Source: Hermodice carunculata
Taxonomy: Eukaryota; Annelida; Polychaeta; Eunicida; Amphinomidae
Assembly: GCA_964020975.1 (NCBI GenBank)
Contig: OZ026624.1
Coordinates: 69,051,791-69,115,790, forward strand
Length of the DNA: 64,000 nt
Direction of reading: 5' to 3'
Below the pieces are notes generated by a model. That model saw only the letters and a program-made list of their open reading frames with translations. It ran no database searches and was not told where the DNA came from. Made by a program: the position numbers and the translations under genes. Below, piece after piece: positions 61,191 through 64,000 of this stretch. The stretch's first letter is position 1; every line of letters begins with the position of its first letter.

Positions 61191-62429
61191 TCTAGCAATT
61201 TTCTACTGTGATTGCTGTTTATTTTGAATTAAAAATTTGGGAACGCCTTAAAGTTTCACAACACTAGAGCAATAGCCAGTCTATTTGCCAGGAAAACACA
61301 CCGTGCTAAATCGCTTGATATCAATCGCACAAGTCAAAACGGAGTTTACAGCGATGACACAGGAGCTTTGTGTTATGTGAGACGAAGACTTGCGTCTGTA
61401 TTATATTTATTTTTGTTCAATTTTCATAGTACAAGTTCAAGTTAAAGTCAATCGATTATTTCCAACAAGTTGGCTCTGTCAGGGGAATAATCATAATTTC
61501 CCAAAAAGTGCAAAACACGTAAGGGAAGACATGTTGATCTTTGCAGAGTAAATGCCCATATATTTGCAGCATTCCTACAAATTGACCCTCTGTTCTCCAA
61601 TGACACCTTATTTTATATTGTGAAGATCAGATGACATTTACGACAGACACTTTGATGGTAAATTTCAAAATTTTGACGCCGATCCGTCGACGTTATGTGT
61701 CATGTTAAGGAGATAATGTGCCATTCGTTGTTGACAAGGAGCCGGAACTGATTAACCTTTGCTTCGTGCAATATTTTATTTTATTTATTTTTTAATCGTG
61801 AAAAATAAGTAAAATACGTGTACAATGTTGCTGTAGTAAGACTGACATTGATTCTTAATTGCGTTACCGCTATTTTCAAAGGGCTCCATCGCATTTTCCT
61901 ATTTACAGCAATGAACCATTTCATAAATTTATCTTAGCACAGAAGTCAAACTGCTTACATTGTTTCCACAACTGCTAAATCCAGCAGGATGATATGCTCT
62001 AATTTTTTGTCTTAAAATCCCTGTTCATTGATAATTTTTTGCGCTTGCAGCTTTTTGACTATTATTAGAATTTTTGCCATATGAATTTTGTTTGAAAGGT
62101 CTCTCTCTTTCTTGTCTCGTGCTGCCGGGCATATCACATTAGTGTTGACTCCGTTTTAGTGTTCAACCCATTAGGGATATGTTTTAACATTTTTCACTGC
62201 GACTTTTTCTGGAAGCCAAATCCACGTTGGTTGTAGCAATGCATTGAAATACGTGTAATCACTTCGCTGGAGGTCTATAATTAAAAGATCAAACTCAACC
62301 ACAATGCCGCCATGCCGTGTTTGTGCACAGAAGAAAATTTCCAGCGGTAAGAGGACTACCGGTTTGAGTTGATGAAACGTCAATCACGGCAGAAAGCGTA
62401 TTTATCCATTACATGTGCGCTAATTTTGT
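61191..62429. other. No recognised genes
   Basis: AT-rich, short frames only. Confidence 0.5.
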
Positions 62430-62930
62430 GCCATTTCTCTGACTCGCTGCAATGCGTGTCAGGAGTGAACGATCATATTAAGCCCGGGCACCCCCTGAAT
62501 GTACGCAAAGTGAATAGCGAACGACGAGCGGATTGAATCGGTGGGAAACTGACGGAAAAGTCGGCCCAATTCAGGAAATTCATCTCAGAGACAATAATAA
62601 TTACTGCTGCTTAGCATTCATAGAACTTGAGCCGGAGCGGGTCCGATGAAGCGGGACCACGGGATTCGCTTGGGTGGAAACTAAATACCAAACCTTGTCT
62701 CAGGTACTCGCGTGTCTCCATAGAGACGGGATGTCACTATGACAGATAGGTGTCTTAGTGCTACCCGATAGTAAATATAATGGACTTTCATGTTTCTATC
62801 CGCCAGCGCTCGTCTGTGTACCTCAGGGTGTTCCCGCCTGCAGCACGTGACTTCATGCATGACAAAATAGCCCTAAACCATTACCGCAGCGCAATGACAC
62901 GACCTCATCTTCATTTTCATTTGCGCTGAC
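62430..62930. other. G+C- and CpG-richer island without a recognised gene
   Basis: About 500 bases with clearly more G, C and CpG than the rest of the window, including GTCTCCATAGAGAC at 62714-62727, a short inverted repeat that loosely resembles an RFX X-box. This could be a regulatory region or the 5' end of a gene outside the window. I cannot find an exon in it. Confidence 0.3.
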
Positions 62931-63221
62931 GGTGATAGATTGCGTGAAACATTTTGTGTTTTTTCCCTATGCATTAAAAGGAGTCATTTCTACCTTCCCC
63001 GCAGAAAGGAAGTCAACGAACATGGAGACAGATTATGTGACGACTGCTTAGGAGCTTTGTCTCCATCATAGTGCTGTATCCTCAGCAACAATGTCATATG
63101 ATGCTTGTTGTTTATAAGAAAAGTGTTAACAGAGATATTAAAATGCCTTACTAAGGAAATCAGCAGTAATTTGACTACTGCATTTGAAGTAAGCTCCTAG
63201 GAACATACATAAGTTTAACAA
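62931..63221. other. No recognised content
   Basis: AT-rich sequence before the last TA tract. Confidence 0.4.
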
Positions 63222-63249
63222 TTATAATATATAAATATATATATACATG

Positions 63250-63329
<80 letters not shown>
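63222..63329. repeat. (TA)n microsatellite
   Basis: About 50 TA units with a few CATG interruptions near its start. Confidence 0.97.
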
Positions 63330-63333
<4 letters not shown>

Positions 63334-64000
63334 TTATATACATTCATCATCATCCTTCCCTGTCCAATTCCAGTAAAGTGTGACAGAAATTATGTAGCAG
63401 GAGTCATGGTATGCCATTGTTTCCTTTTATAGTTCAACACAGCAGTTATAAATTTATTGTAATATCAAGTAAATCCAGAATTTAGTTTCCATGATTAATA
63501 CCAACACGAGATCAAGGCTTCTGAAGGATATTATAATCTTAGCTTGGGCAGAGAAAGGAAACAAATATGTGCACATCAAATTTTTTACATGTCGTTGTTG
63601 AGCCCTCTTTACAAATTTCTATAACTTAATACTATATAACAACGATGATAATAGTTGCCTTCATGTAATATGTGATATTGAAAAAACATTCTTTCGTTCA
63701 AAGACACGTTACATGAATGTAAAGACTCGTCTCTTCGTGTACTAGTAGTTTACTTAGTCCTTTACCTTACCAAACGCTGTCTGATTACATTGGAATTGTA
63801 GCTTTGTTGAAGGTAAATTTGATTTTACTTGCATTCATACGTCTTATTAAACCGACTATCTTATATTGAGATAATATTTCCAGAAGCAGAACAAGACTTT
63901 TTCATCCTGTGTGATGTGAGTTTTTTTATGATATTGTCACCCGAGTCACGTGGATTATCATATTGTACGCAACTTTAGATATACTATTACTTGAATGAAA
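63330..64000. other. No recognised genes to window end
   Basis: AT-rich sequence, no frame above about 60 codons. Confidence 0.5.

Overview
This window looks like non-coding, repeat-dense nuclear DNA from an animal, most likely an aquatic invertebrate. Supporting signs are an AT-rich base composition, very many microsatellites ((TA)n, (CA)n, (AAAG)n, (CATA)n, (TTTA)n), 5'-truncated LINEs of several kinds, a Penelope-like reverse transcriptase relic, short inverted-repeat elements, and a 200-base run of N that marks a scaffold gap. Nothing is bacterial: there are no operons or dense gene arrays. The repeat types are those of marine deuterostomes and lophotrochozoans, but I cannot name a phylum from sequence alone.

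No complete, recognisable host gene is present. The clearest coding relics are retroelement pieces: LINE fragments at 7.0-7.7 (+), 10.4-11.2 (+), 15.0-15.6 (+), 17.2-18.5 (+), 50.3-51.3 (+), 55.2-56.3 (-) and 58.35-59.76 kb (+), and a Penelope-like RT relic at 26.6-28.0 kb (+). Directly downstream of the latter, at 28.6-30.4 kb (+), is a decayed copy of what I recognise as a high-copy uncharacterised invertebrate protein family. A few minus-strand ORFs (4.6 kb, 25 kb, 40.4-41.8 kb) and one plus-strand ORF near 47.3 kb read like possible host exons of unknown function, at low confidence.

The most interesting structures are non-coding. (1) A composite repeat occurs at 18.5-19.1 kb and 51.6-52.9 kb, with a partial inverted relic at 54.3 kb. 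It has an array of ~145-bp monomers, a shared segment, an (AAAG)n tract, then a perfect hairpin whose stem differs in sequence between the copies but keeps its pairing. (2) A large foldback at 37.88-39.22 kb has ~120-bp inverted arms and encloses a 67-bp perfect palindrome. (3) Inverted termini at 57.44 and 60.61 kb enclose one of the LINEs. (4) A 178-bp TA-flanked MITE sits at 20.3 kb. (5) A diverged tandem duplication at 45.1-45.6 kb carries different microsatellites in its two units. (6) Other short foldbacks and direct-repeat pairs lie at 31.7-35.8 kb and 56.5-57.2 kb.

The elements show nesting and abutment (a LINE ends exactly in the monomer array; a LINE lies inside inverted termini) rather than a pathway. 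All family calls are by eye; no database search was run.
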